A stretch of 64,000 nt of DNA from an uncultured Alistipes sp. (GCA_900541585.1 UQKD01000004.1:120606-184605), one strand, 5' to 3'. Shown: positions 25,302 to 34,197, counted from the stretch's first letter. Notes: generated by a model not told the origin, from the sequence alone. Translations and numbers: made by a program.

Positions 25302-25937
25302 ATGAAAATCATCTGCATAGGCCGCAACTACGCTGAACATGCCGCCGAGTTGCACGAACAGCTGAACGACAGCGGGAAACTCCCCGGGGAACCGATGTTT
25401 TTCCTCAAGCCCGACACGGCGCTGCTGCGCAACAACGACCCGTTTTACATCCCGTCGTTCTCGAAGGAGGTGCATTACGAATGCGAACTGGTGGTGCGGA
25501 TCAACCGCGTGGGCAAGGCCATCGCCGAACGTTTCGCACACCGCTATTACGACGAGGTGGCCCTGGGCATCGACTTCACGGCCCGCGACCTCCAACGGAA
25601 GGCCATCGCCGAGGGGCTGCCGTGGGAGAGTTGCAAGGCTTTCGACCGTTCGGCGGCGATTGCTCCGGAATTCGTATCTTTGCAGGAGCTGGGCGGCGAC
25701 GTGCAGCGGCTGCACTTCACGCTCGACGTGAACGGGGAGCGCCGCCAAAGGGGCGACACCTCGGAAATGCTCTTCACGGTAGACCGGATCATCGCCACGG
25801 TGTCGCAGTACATGACCCTGCGCATGGGCGACCTGCTCTACACGGGAACGCCCGCGGGCGTCGGAGAGGTGAAGCCCGGCGACACGCTGCGCGCGACTCT
25901 CGAGGGACGTGAATTGCTGAATTTCGACATACGATAG
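25302..25937 (+). CDS. Fumarylacetoacetate hydrolase (FAH) family protein
   Basis: FAH-fold enzymes include hydrolases, decarboxylases and isomerases of 2-oxo acids, and use a divalent metal. The 211-aa protein starts MKIICIGRNYAEHAAEL and has the metal-binding set E-E-D in VHYECELVVRINR ... VALGIDFTARDLQ. The closing GDLLYTGTPAGVGEVKPGD is also present. It resembles the YcgM/FAHD1 type (acylpyruvate hydrolase or oxaloacetate decarboxylase). The start lies 2 bases after repeat copy C; maf follows 2 bases after the stop. Confidence 0.92.
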   Translation: MKIICIGRNYAEHAAELHEQLNDSGKLPGEPMFFLKPDTALLRNNDPFYIPSFSKEVHYECELVVRINRVGKAIAERFAHRYYDEVALGIDFTARDLQRKAIAEGLPWESCKAFDRSAAIAPEFVSLQELGGDVQRLHFTLDVNGERRQRGDTSEMLFTVDRIIATVSQYMTLRMGDLLYTGTPAGVGEVKPGDTLRATLEGRELLNFDIR

Positions 25938-25939
25938 CC

Positions 25940-26536
25940 ATGTTACTCAACGACAAACTCAAACCCTACCGCCTGCTGCTGGCGTCGCAGTCGCCGCGGC
26001 GCAGGGAGCTGATGACCGGCTGCGGGCTTCCCTACGAACTGGCCCCGAAATACGACTGCGAAGAGACCTATCCCGAAGATCTCCCGGCCGAGCAGGTCCC
26101 GCTGTACCTCTCGCGCCTGAAAAGCGAGACCTACCCCGCACCGCTCGCCCCGAACGACATCCTGCTGACCGCCGACACGGTGGTCGTGCTCGACGGCGAG
26201 GTTCTGGGGAAACCCCACGGCCGCGACGACGCCTGCCGGATGCTCGGCCGCCTCTCGGGACGCCGCCACACGGTCGTTTCGGGCGTCACGCTGCGCACCG
26301 CCTGCCGGATGCACTCCTTCGAAGTACGTACCGGCGTCTGGTTCCGCAAGCTCACCGACGAGGAGATCGCACACTACGTCGACACCTTCCGCCCCTTCGA
26401 CAAAGCCGGGTCGTACGGCATCCAGGAGTGGATCGGTTATGCCGCCATCGAGCGTATCGAAGGCTCGTTCTACAACGTCATGGGACTCCCCGTCCAGAAA
26501 GTATACACCGAATTAGATAAATTTTTAAATTCATGA
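25940..26536 (+). CDS. maf: Maf family nucleoside triphosphate pyrophosphatase
   Basis: Maf proteins hydrolyse non-canonical or surplus NTPs (dTTP/UTP type for this form) to the monophosphate and PPi. The 198-aa product has LLASQSPRRRELM, ILLTADTVVVLDGEVLGKP, FDKAGSYGIQEW and IEGSFYNVMGLP, all family signatures. It overlaps the S46 peptidase gene by 4 bases (ATGA), indicating coupling. Confidence 0.96.
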   Translation: MLLNDKLKPYRLLLASQSPRRRELMTGCGLPYELAPKYDCEETYPEDLPAEQVPLYLSRLKSETYPAPLAPNDILLTADTVVVLDGEVLGKPHGRDDACRMLGRLSGRRHTVVSGVTLRTACRMHSFEVRTGVWFRKLTDEEIAHYVDTFRPFDKAGSYGIQEWIGYAAIERIEGSFYNVMGLPVQKVYTELDKFLNS

Positions 26537-28515
26537 AACGTACCCTGCTGACCCTGCTCGCCGCCCTCGCCCTCCTGCCCGCACTGGCCGACGAGGGCAT
26601 GTGGCTCCCGAGCCTGATCTCCGAACGCATCGACGACATGCGCGCAAAAGGCTTCCGCCTCACGGCCGAAGACATCTACTCGATCAACAAGGCCTCGATG
26701 AAGGACGCCGTCGTGCTCTTCAACGGCGGCTGTACGGGCGAACTCATCTCGCCCGAAGGCCTGCTGCTCACCAACCACCATTGCGGCTACGACGCCATTC
26801 AGAAACATTCGACCGTCGAGCACGACTACCTGACCAATGGTTTCTGGGCCATGTCCCGGGCCGAGGAGCTGCCTAACGAAAAACTCTGGGTCCGCTTCCT
26901 CGTCCGCATGGACGATGTGACCGACCGGATCGCCGCAGGCGAGACGGCGGAGGAGATCGTCCGCAAAGCCGAAGCCGAAGGCACGGGCTACAAAGCCTCG
27001 GTCGAACAGATGTACTACGGCAACCAGCAGTTCCTGTTCGTCTACGAGCAGTTCGACGACGTGCGCCTCGTGGCCGCGCCGCCCTCGTCGATCGGCAAGT
27101 TCGGGGGCGACACCGACAACTGGATCTGGCCCCGCCACACGGGCGACTTCTCGATGTTCCGCGTCTATGCTTCGAAAGACAACCGCCCGGCGGCCTACTC
27201 GCCCCGGAACGTTCCGTATCGTCCGAAAAAACATTTCACGATATCGACGAAAGGGATCAAAGAGGGCGATTTCACGATGATCTACGGATTCCCGGGCAAC
27301 ACGCAGGAGTATATCCTCTCCGACGCCGTGGCCTACATCGCCGAGCGTTCCGATCCGGCCAAGATCGCTATCCGCACGGGGCGCCTCGACATCATCACCA
27401 AAGCGCAGGAGTCCGACCCCGCGCTGCGCATCCACTATGCCGCCAAACACGCCTCGATCGCCAACGCCTGGAAAAAATGGCAGGGCGAAGCGCTGGGCAT
27501 CAACCGCCGCGGGACCGTCGCAGCAAAATTCGATTACGAGACGCAATTTGGACTCTGGTCCGTGGAGCACCCCGAATACGCCGTAGTGATGGGCCTGCGC
27601 GCCGAATACGGCCGTATCATGGATGCCTATTTCGCTTACGAGATCACCCGCGAAACGCTCTCGACGCTGCCGGCAGCCTATACCCCCAAAGAACGCGCCG
27701 AGGAGTGTTTCGCACGGCGCAAGCCCACCGAGCGGGCGCTCTGGCGCCAGGCATTCCGCGAATACGGCCGTTGCCCGCAAATCTACCGCATACCCTCCTT
27801 CGCCGAAGGCATAACCCGTTACAAATCGCCGGAAGCCCATGCCGACGCCCTTTTCGAGGCCGTCTGGGAAGGCACCGACAGCGTGGCCATGCAACCTGCC
27901 GCCCGACTGCGCGAGGAGACCAAACGCATGCTCGACCACATCTCGTGGATGCTGGGAACCAAGTCGCTGCGCAACCTCAACAGCAAAATTCTCAACGAAC
28001 TCTACACCACCTATATTAAAGGTCTGCGCGAATGGGACCGCGAGCGAGCCTTCTACCCCGACGCCAACCTGACGCTCCGCGTGGCCTACGGCTCCGTGGC
28101 CGGATACGAGTACGCCGACGGCGAGTACCACAAGCCGCAGACGACGCTCGACGGCATCATCGCCAAGGACAACCCCGAGATTTACGACTACGACATTCCG
28201 CAGTCGCTGCGCGACCTCTACGCGTCGAAAAACTACGGCCGCTGGGGCACGGTGATCGACGGCCGCAAGACCGTGCCGGTCTGCTTCCTGGCGACGAACC
28301 ACACCACGGGCGGCAATTCGGGATCGCCGGTGCTGAACGCCGAAGGAGAACTCATCGGCATCAACTTCGACCGCACGTGGCGTTCGACGATGAGCGACAT
28401 CGACTACGACCCTGCGATCTGCCGCAACATCGCCGTAGACATCCGCTACGTGCTGTTCGTCGTGGACCGTGTCGGCGGAGCGGGCTACCTGCTCAGGGAG
28501 ATGAAGCTCAAATAA
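26533..28515 (+). CDS. S46 dipeptidyl-peptidase, DPP11-like (Asp/Glu at P1)
   Basis: S46 peptidases are periplasmic serine exopeptidases that release dipeptides and are central to peptide nutrition in Bacteroidetes. The 660-aa protein has a signal peptide (MKRTLLTLLAALALLPALA), the catalytic His in LLTNHHCGYDAIQ (about residue 83) and the Ser in TGGNSGSPVLN (about 596). In Porphyromonas gingivalis DPP11, Ser655 and Arg673 are 18 residues apart and the Arg selects acidic P1 residues. DPP7 has Gly there. Here the residue 18 after the Ser is Arg (GINFDRTW), so DPP11 specificity is predicted. It overlaps maf by 4 bases. Confidence 0.93.
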   Translation: MKRTLLTLLAALALLPALADEGMWLPSLISERIDDMRAKGFRLTAEDIYSINKASMKDAVVLFNGGCTGELISPEGLLLTNHHCGYDAIQKHSTVEHDYLTNGFWAMSRAEELPNEKLWVRFLVRMDDVTDRIAAGETAEEIVRKAEAEGTGYKASVEQMYYGNQQFLFVYEQFDDVRLVAAPPSSIGKFGGDTDNWIWPRHTGDFSMFRVYASKDNRPAAYSPRNVPYRPKKHFTISTKGIKEGDFTMIYGFPGNTQEYILSDAVAYIAERSDPAKIAIRTGRLDIITKAQESDPALRIHYAAKHASIANAWKKWQGEALGINRRGTVAAKFDYETQFGLWSVEHPEYAVVMGLRAEYGRIMDAYFAYEITRETLSTLPAAYTPKERAEECFARRKPTERALWRQAFREYGRCPQIYRIPSFAEGITRYKSPEAHADALFEAVWEGTDSVAMQPAARLREETKRMLDHISWMLGTKSLRNLNSKILNELYTTYIKGLREWDRERAFYPDANLTLRVAYGSVAGYEYADGEYHKPQTTLDGIIAKDNPEIYDYDIPQSLRDLYASKNYGRWGTVIDGRKTVPVCFLATNHTTGGNSGSPVLNAEGELIGINFDRTWRSTMSDIDYDPAICRNIAVDIRYVLFVVDRVGGAGYLLREMKLK

Positions 28516-28586
28516 AGCGTTCCGGGACCGCCGCAGAATGGTCCGGACGGTCCCGATGCAAATTTTATCGTTTTTCGCGCAAAAAT

Positions 28587-28617
28587 TTTGCGAATCGCAA
28601 AATAGTGTCTATATTTG
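28587..28617 (+). promoter_or_regulatory. Consensus promoter for tRNA-Leu
   Basis: -33 TTTG (28587-28590), 19-base spacer, -7 TATATTTG (28610-28617). The match is full, and the tRNA begins about 30 bases downstream. Confidence 0.8.
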
Positions 28618-28647
28618 CACTCCCGAAAGTTGATTCGGGAGTACAAT

Positions 28648-28736
28648 GCCCAGGTGGTGAAATTGGTAGACACGCTACTTTGAGGGGGTAGTGAACAATT
28701 ACGTTCGTGCAAGTTCGAGTCTTGTCCTGGGCACCA
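28648..28736 (+). tRNA. tRNA-Leu (anticodon GAG)
   Basis: Acceptor arms GCCCAGG/CCTGGGC pair fully. The D-arm contains AATTGGTAGAC, and the anticodon stem CTACT/GGTAG encloses loop TTGAGGG with anticodon GAG, reading CUC/CUU leucine codons. A long class II variable arm and T-arm GTTCGAGTC follow. Discriminator A and an encoded CCA end are present. Confidence 0.96.
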
Positions 28737-28738
28737 GA

Positions 28739-28770
28739 AACCCCGTTAGAGAAAACTCTAACGGGGTTTT
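28739..28770 (+). terminator. Rho-independent terminator after tRNA-Leu
   Basis: A perfect 13-bp stem AACCCCGTTAGAG / CTCTAACGGGGTT with an AAAA loop runs into TTTT. It starts 3 bases after the tRNA. Confidence 0.9.
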
Positions 28771-28858
28771 ACTTTCCCCGTGTCCGCACTGTGTCCGCAA
28801 TTTCCTGGGAATGGCTCTGAATTTTCCCTGCTGGAAAGACAAAACCGGATTATTTTTT

Positions 28859-28866
28859 TAATTTTG
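28859..28866 (+). promoter_or_regulatory. Candidate -7 element for the glucanotransferase gene
   Basis: TAATTTTG fits TAnnTTTG. The surrounding TTTTTTTAATTTTGTATAA resembles the sequence upstream of the MFS gene at 34190-34210, suggesting related promoters. No -33 TTTG seen. Confidence 0.45.
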
Positions 28867-28902
28867 TATAAACCGATTCCGAACCAAACGACATACCGAA
28901 CC

Positions 28903-31503
28903 ATGAAACTCCTGATCAGCATCGAATACCGTACCCGCTGGGGCGAACAGCTCGTCATGCGGATCGGCAAACGGCGCATTGCGCTGCAATACGCCGACGG
29001 AGGCATCTGGACAGGCGCCATCGACCGCTATACCCAGAGGGATGATACCGAATACCGCTATGAAATCGAACGCGACGGCACATGCATCCGCAGCGAATGG
29101 CGGCCGCACACGCTGCGGCTCCCGTCCCGGGAGGGGGTGCGCACGCTGCGCATCCGCGACCGCTGGCAGGAGATGCCCTCCGACACGCCGTTCTACTCCT
29201 CGGCATTCACCCGGGGCATCTTCGGCCGCGGGAAAACCGGCAATCCGAAGAAAGCGGCCGGCAACATCACGCTGCGCGTCGTGCTGCCCACCCTGCGGCC
29301 GGACGAAACGCTCGCCGTCGCCGGCAGCGGCCGTGAACTGGGCGGCTGGAAACGGATCGTCCCGATGGACGACAGCCGCTTCCCGGAATGGGAACTCACG
29401 CTGCATACCGCACACCGGTTCGAATACAAATTCCTGATCGCCGACCGCAAGACCCTCACCCCCATCCTGTGGGAGGAGGGTGCCAACCGCACCTGGGGCG
29501 AGCTGCCCGGCGCCGGCGAACACGCCCTCGACGCCGCGGCGTACCCGCGGTTCCCCGAGCGCAGGTGGCGGGGCGCCGGAACGGCGATCCCGGTCTTCTC
29601 GCTCCGTACGGAAGAGGATTTCGGCGTCGGCGAGTTCTACGACCTGAAACGGCTCATCGACTGGGCGGCCGCCACCGGGCAGCGCGTCATCCAGGTACTG
29701 CCGATCAACGATACCACCATGACCGGCACATGGGAAGACTCCTACCCCTACAACGCCAATTCGACCTTCGCCCTGCACCCGCAGTTCATCCGGCTGCCGG
29801 CCGCGGGCGTCGTGGAGGACGACGAGTACCGCACCCTGCGCAACGAACTGAACGCCCTCTCCGAAATAGACTACGAACGGGTCAACCGGCACAAACTGCG
29901 GCTGCTCCGCCGGGCGTTCGAACGCCACGGAACCCGCACTGCAGCACGCCGCGACTACAAGGACTTCATCGCCGCCAACAGACACTGGCTCATCCCCTAT
30001 GCCGCCTTCTGCACGCTGCGCGACGAAACGGGCACGCCTGACTTCACCCGCTGGGGCGGCTTCGCCCGCTATGACCGCAAAGCCGTCGACGCCTACTGCC
30101 GCAGCCACAGCCGCGACATCGCATTCCACTGCTATGTCCAATACCACCTGCATACGCAGTTGTCCGAGGTCTGCGCCTACGCCCGCGACCACGGCATCGT
30201 CCTCAAGGGCGACCTGCCCATCGGCATCAGCCGCACGAGCGTCGACGCATGGCTCTACCCGCACCTGTTCCACATGGACTCGCAGGCCGGGGCTCCGCCC
30301 GACGCATTCTCGGCCGTCGGACAGAACTGGGGATTCCCGACTTACAACTGGGAACGCATGGCACGCGACGGCTACGCCTGGTGGCGGGCACGCATGGCCA
30401 AGATGGCCGAATACTTCGACGCCTTCCGCATCGACCACATCCTCGGGTTCTTCCGCATCTGGGAGATTCCCACGCATGCCGTACACGGGTTGCTGGGCTA
30501 TTTCAACCCCGCCCTGCCCTATTCCGCAGATGAACTGCGCGGCATGGGCTTCGACACGCAGGACGGACGCTACACCACCCCGGCGCCCGACGAACACATG
30601 CTCGGGGAACTGTTCGGCGACCTGGCCGGCGAAGTCCGCGCCACCTGCATGAAGGAGGGGCGGTTACTGCCCGCCTATGCCACCCAGCGCAAGGTCGCAG
30701 CCCGCTTCCCGGGCGACGACGAACGCCAGACCCGGCTGCGGGAAGGGCTCATGGCATTGCTCGACGACGTGCTCTTCATCGAAGACCCGCGCCGCAAGGG
30801 CTATTTCCACCCCCGCATCGCCCCCCACTCGACGCACGCCTACCGCCGGCTCGACGGAGAGCGCCGTGCAGCTTTCGACCGGCTCTATACCGACTTCTTC
30901 TACCACCGGCACAACCGTTTCTGGCAGGAATCCGCCCTGCGCAAGCTCCCGGTGCTCCTCTCGGCGACCGAGATGCTGACCTGCGGCGAAGACCTGGGCA
31001 TGATCCCCGACAGCGTCCCCGAGACGATGCACGAACTGCAAATCCTCTCGCTCGAAATCCAGCGCATGCCCAAGACGCCGGGGGAACTCTTCGCCGACCC
31101 GGCGCACTACCCCTATTTCTCGGTCTGCACCACTTCGACGCACGACATGAACCCGTTGCGGGCATGGTGGGAGGAAGACCGCGAACTCACGGCGCGCTTC
31201 TACCACGAAGCACTCGGCATCGGGGGCGACGTTCCCTATTTCTGCGAGCCGTGGATATGCCGGCGCATCCTCGACATGCACCTCAATTCCCCGGCGATGC
31301 TCACCATCCTGCCGTTGCAGGACTGGTTCTCGACCGACGGGGAACTGCGCTACCCCGACCCGGCCAAGGAACGCATCAACGTCCCGGCCGTCGCCCGATA
31401 CTACTGGCGTTACCGGATGCACCTCCCGCTCGAGGAACTGCTGCACAAGGAGACTTTCAACGAGTCGCTGCACGACATGATCGCCTGCAGCGGGCGCCGC
31501 TGA
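28903..31503 (+). CDS. malQ: 4-alpha-glucanotransferase, GH77 with two N-terminal CBM20 (DPE2-like)
   Basis: Amylomaltase transfers glucan chains between maltodextrins in the cytoplasm. The 866-aa protein is longer than E. coli MalQ because two starch-binding CBM20-like domains precede the catalytic domain (about residues 1-100 and 110-210; the second has VAGSGRELGGWKR and FEYKFLI). This is the DPE2 layout. The GH77 part shows FGVGEFYDLKRLIDWAA, the nucleophile Asp in FRIDHILGFFRIWE, the acid/base Glu in CGEDLGMIP and the third Asp in TTSTHDMNPLR. I chose ATG 28903 because translation from further upstream would start inside the promoter region. It stands just before the two-component system of the starch operon. 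Confidence 0.93.
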   Translation: MKLLISIEYRTRWGEQLVMRIGKRRIALQYADGGIWTGAIDRYTQRDDTEYRYEIERDGTCIRSEWRPHTLRLPSREGVRTLRIRDRWQEMPSDTPFYSSAFTRGIFGRGKTGNPKKAAGNITLRVVLPTLRPDETLAVAGSGRELGGWKRIVPMDDSRFPEWELTLHTAHRFEYKFLIADRKTLTPILWEEGANRTWGELPGAGEHALDAAAYPRFPERRWRGAGTAIPVFSLRTEEDFGVGEFYDLKRLIDWAAATGQRVIQVLPINDTTMTGTWEDSYPYNANSTFALHPQFIRLPAAGVVEDDEYRTLRNELNALSEIDYERVNRHKLRLLRRAFERHGTRTAARRDYKDFIAANRHWLIPYAAFCTLRDETGTPDFTRWGGFARYDRKAVDAYCRSHSRDIAFHCYVQYHLHTQLSEVCAYARDHGIVLKGDLPIGISRTSVDAWLYPHLFHMDSQAGAPPDAFSAVGQNWGFPTYNWERMARDGYAWWRARMAKMAEYFDAFRIDHILGFFRIWEIPTHAVHGLLGYFNPALPYSADELRGMGFDTQDGRYTTPAPDEHMLGELFGDLAGEVRATCMKEGRLLPAYATQRKVAARFPGDDERQTRLREGLMALLDDVLFIEDPRRKGYFHPRIAPHSTHAYRRLDGERRAAFDRLYTDFFYHRHNRFWQESALRKLPVLLSATEMLTCGEDLGMIPDSVPETMHELQILSLEIQRMPKTPGELFADPAHYPYFSVCTTSTHDMNPLRAWWEEDRELTARFYHEALGIGGDVPYFCEPWICRRILDMHLNSPAMLTILPLQDWFSTDGELRYPDPAKERINVPAVARYYWRYRMHLPLEELLHKETFNESLHDMIACSGRR

Positions 31504-31877
31504 CGGGCAGACTGCGGCAGCGCCGACCCCGGCCGCAAAAATAAGGGGCGCCCCGGAATTTCCGGAGCGCCCCTTTTATCATGCCGCCGCGCCATCCTCC
31601 CGGGTGCTCCTGCGGAAACCTCCCACGGGAATCCCTTCCAGGCACCTCTCAACCGAAGCCCTCGAAGGACGCCTTCGGAGGAACGCCCGCAGCGTGATCC
31701 TTCAAAATGAACTTTCAGTCCTCTGCGGAAAATTCCAGAGGAACTCCTCTGCGGAACTCCCCTCTCCCGCCAGAACCGGAGCCCCCGCCCGCCGCAGGAA
31801 CGGTAACCCGGAAGGCCGGAGGACAAAACCCGGAAACGGAGGGGGGGGGCCGAAGACCTGCCCGCCGCGACCAAGGC
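31504..31877. other. Intergenic stretch between convergent genes
   Basis: Contains the terminator at 31543-31576, several degenerate TCCTCTGCGGAA/AACTCCTCTGCGG repeats (31710-31770) and a G9 run at 31841-31849. No credible gene seen. Confidence 0.6.
31543..31576. terminator. Bidirectional terminator between glucanotransferase and LytTR genes
   Basis: A long G+C hairpin, AAGGGGCGC-c-CCGG ... CCGG-a-GCGCCCC then TTTT on the plus strand, about 40 bases after the glucanotransferase stop. Confidence 0.75.
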
Positions 31878-32630
31878 TCAGCCATTCCCCTCCAGCCACT
31901 TCAGGAAGTCGTCGACCCGCGACCGGCTCACCACCATCTCGAACTCCGGACGCGGACGTGCCGTGATCTTCAGCCGGTTGCCCAGGTATTTCACGATGCT
32001 GACGATCGCCGGCATGGCGATGATGCAACTGCGCGATATGCGGAAAAACCGCCCGGGATCCAGTTCGTCCGAAAGGACGTCGAGCGACTGATCCATGATG
32101 TAGCGGTTGTTGTCGTTCGTGACAAGGTAGGTGTTTTTCTCTTCCGAGTAAAAATAGGCGATGTCGGTGGTCTGCACCGGGACGATCCGGTCGTTGAAAC
32201 GCACGACATAGCGCTGTTTGTATTCGCGCGGGCTGCGGATTGCGTTCAGCAATACGTCGGGGTCGATGCCCCCGCTCCGCACACGGCAACGTTCCACGGC
32301 ACGCCGCAGCGCCGCGAGGTCGATCGGTTTGAGCAGGTAGTCGATGCTGTTGACCTCGAACGCCCGCACGGCGTAATTGTCATATGCGGTGGTCATGATG
32401 ACCCGCGCCGTTACGTCCGCCTGGCGGAATATCTCGAAGCAATCCCCGTCGGAGAGTTCCACGTCCATGAAAATCACATCGGCACTGTTCCCCGGCGTGC
32501 GCAGCCAGAGCACCGTTTCCCTGACCGAGCCGGTCGTCCCGACGATCCGTACGTCGGGAAAATGCTGGGTCAGCGCTCGCGCCAGGTTTGCCTGGGCCAT
32601 CATTTCGTCTTCTACGATCAGTACGTTCAT
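31878..32630 (-). CDS. LytTR-type two-component response regulator
   Basis: The 250-aa product has an N-terminal receiver domain (MNVLIVEDEMMAQANLARAL) with the phospho-acceptor Asp56 in VIFMDVELSDG and Lys in YLLKPID. The C-terminal LytTR DNA-binding domain starts at about residue 148 (VRFNDRIVPVQTTDIAYFYS, RFFRISRSCIIAM). LytTR proteins bind pairs of 9-bp direct repeats with 12-13 base spacers. The start MNVLIVEDE at 32628-32630 is preferred over one 24 bases upstream, since it is one base after the kinase stop. Partner kinase: 32632-34014. Probable target: the repeats at 34115-34165. Confidence 0.94.
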   Translation of the reverse strand: MNVLIVEDEMMAQANLARALTQHFPDVRIVGTTGSVRETVLWLRTPGNSADVIFMDVELSDGDCFEIFRQADVTARVIMTTAYDNYAVRAFEVNSIDYLLKPIDLAALRRAVERCRVRSGGIDPDVLLNAIRSPREYKQRYVVRFNDRIVPVQTTDIAYFYSEEKNTYLVTNDNNRYIMDQSLDVLSDELDPGRFFRISRSCIIAMPAIVSIVKYLGNRLKITARPRPEFEMVVSRSRVDDFLKWLEGNG

Positions 32631-32631
32631 A

Positions 32632-34014
32632 TTACAGCAACGGTAAGGTGACACAATATTCGGTATCGGTACGGCGTATCCCGATCGGGATGCCCGACAG
32701 GTCGAGGTACTGCTGGCGGATGTAGTTCAGCCCCACACGGGTCGAGGGGTTGCCGGATACCTTCAGCTGAAGGTTGTTCGACACCGTCACGGCCTCGGCC
32801 ACGGCGACGATGCGGATCACCAGCGGCCGGTCGGCCCCCACCGAGTTATGCTTGATGGCGTTTTCGATCAGCAACTGCACCGAGCAGGGCAGGACATGGC
32901 GGTTCATGGCCTCGTCCGAAATGTCGGTCTCCACGCGGAACCCTTCGGGGAAACGCACCTGTAACAGGTCGACGTACATCCCCACGAAGGCCATCTCCTC
33001 GCGCAGGCGCACGAGTGTCTCCTCCTCGTTCTGGAGCATGTAACGGTAAATGCCCGCCAGTTTATGGATGTAGGCGCTGGCCTGCTCCGTGCGCTGCTCG
33101 CAGACCAGGCAGTCGAGGATATTGAGCGAGTTGAACAGGAAATGGGGGTTGACCTGCTGTTTGAGTTTCATGTAACGGAACTGCGCCTGGTGCGCCTTGC
33201 CGCGCTCGGCACGCAGCACGGCACGTGCGACCAGGGCGTAATCGACCATAAATACGACCGAATAGAGGGTCACCTCGACCAGCAGGGTGACGATCCACAG
33301 TTGCAGGAACTCCCGTGCGGAAAACGAGCGGTCGAAGGCGAACGGCAGGTGCAACCCCGTAATGAGCGCCACGCAGGCCGACGTGAGCAGCACGAACAGG
33401 AGGAACGCCGTGATTTCGGCGATCAGACCGTGCCGGGTTTCACGCCTGCGCGTATGCCGGACATAGATGATATTGACGCACAGCAGGATAATCAGTGCCG
33501 CGGAATTGGAAGCCAGCAAGTCGGCCATGTGGTAGAGGCGGTCTGTGGAAAAGGAGGGCGAGGCGAAAAGCTCGACATAGGCCAGCCTCAGCACGAAAAT
33601 CACCCCCACGGCCAGCAGCAGCAACCCGATGCGGGGCGTCCAGGCCGAGGAGCGGCTCGCCGTGTCGTCGCCGCGGCGGAACAACTTGGTGAACCAGACG
33701 ATGCTCCAGCCCAGAATCTCGGTGGTGATGAAGGTCGACACGGCATGCACCACGGGCGGGGCGTGCAATAACAGCTCGATCAGCTGCGCACCGCCCGTAC
33801 CCAGCAGGTAGCCGATCACGTTGACGACGATCACGCTGGCAGCGGTGAACTCCACGTTCAGGCCCCGTTTTAGGCAGATCAGCACGATCAGCACGATCGT
33901 CAGCAGCGTCAGCACCAACTCGTCGTTGATCCCCGCCAGATGGCATGAAAGGGCGACCACGGCATGGAGCACGGCGAACAGGTGGATAATTCCGGACACT
34001 TTGAGCGATCGCAT
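32632..34014 (-). CDS. LytS/YehU-type membrane histidine kinase
   Basis: The 460-aa sensor kinase has about seven to eight hydrophobic segments over residues 8-265 and then a short His_kinase domain. The phospho-acceptor His291 is in KLKQQVNPHFLFNSLNIL, followed by an N-box LLIENAIKHNS and the closing VGLNYIRQQY. There is no extracellular sugar-binding domain of note, so the signal may be sensed within the membrane or passed by a transporter. It forms an operon with the LytTR regulator and is divergent from the starch operon. Confidence 0.93.
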   Translation of the reverse strand: MRSLKVSGIIHLFAVLHAVVALSCHLAGINDELVLTLLTIVLIVLICLKRGLNVEFTAASVIVVNVIGYLLGTGGAQLIELLLHAPPVVHAVSTFITTEILGWSIVWFTKLFRRGDDTASRSSAWTPRIGLLLLAVGVIFVLRLAYVELFASPSFSTDRLYHMADLLASNSAALIILLCVNIIYVRHTRRRETRHGLIAEITAFLLFVLLTSACVALITGLHLPFAFDRSFSAREFLQLWIVTLLVEVTLYSVVFMVDYALVARAVLRAERGKAHQAQFRYMKLKQQVNPHFLFNSLNILDCLVCEQRTEQASAYIHKLAGIYRYMLQNEEETLVRLREEMAFVGMYVDLLQVRFPEGFRVETDISDEAMNRHVLPCSVQLLIENAIKHNSVGADRPLVIRIVAVAEAVTVSNNLQLKVSGNPSTRVGLNYIRQQYLDLSGIPIGIRRTDTEYCVTLPLL

Positions 34015-34114
34015 ATAGGCTGACTGAGGCTGTATTAAAGTATATACGGGTTTTGTTTATTATGAATAAAGGTAGTGTTTTTCCGCGGAAATTCCAAATC
34101 GTCCCCCGCGGGCT

Positions 34115-34165
34115 ACCGTTCGTCGCAAAAATCCGCCCGTTCATCCGGCTGAACCTTCCGTTCGT
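34115..34165 (+). promoter_or_regulatory. Triple LytTR-type operator of the starch operon
   Basis: Three direct repeats: ACCGTTCGT (34115-34123), CCCGTTCAT (34136-34144) and TCCGTTCGT (34157-34165), each separated by exactly 12 bases (21-bp period). The first and third fit the published LytTR consensus (T/A)(A/C)(C/A)GTTN(A/G)(T/G) at all nine positions; the second misses only the first. The array sits upstream of the MFS/susC promoter and the divergent kinase gene. Confidence 0.7.
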
Positions 34166-34197
34166 CGCCCTGCGGTTCGCCGTCCGGATTTTTTTAT

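Larger units (their letters stand above)
28516..28902. other. Intergenic stretch around tRNA-Leu
   Basis: Besides the promoter, tRNA and terminator, it holds a two-copy GTGTCCGCA(C/A)T direct repeat near 28779-28800 and a TAATTTTG element (28859-28866) before malQ. I see no protein gene. Confidence 0.7.

Noticed and set aside
26470..28302. 610-codon minus-strand frame over the S46 peptidase
   Set aside because: The S46 motifs on the plus strand are unambiguous; the minus frame has no family features.
28739..28800. Integration site scar after tRNA-Leu (GTGTCCGCA repeats)
   Set aside because: No integrase and no second copy of the tRNA end in the window; the hairpin is well explained as a terminator.
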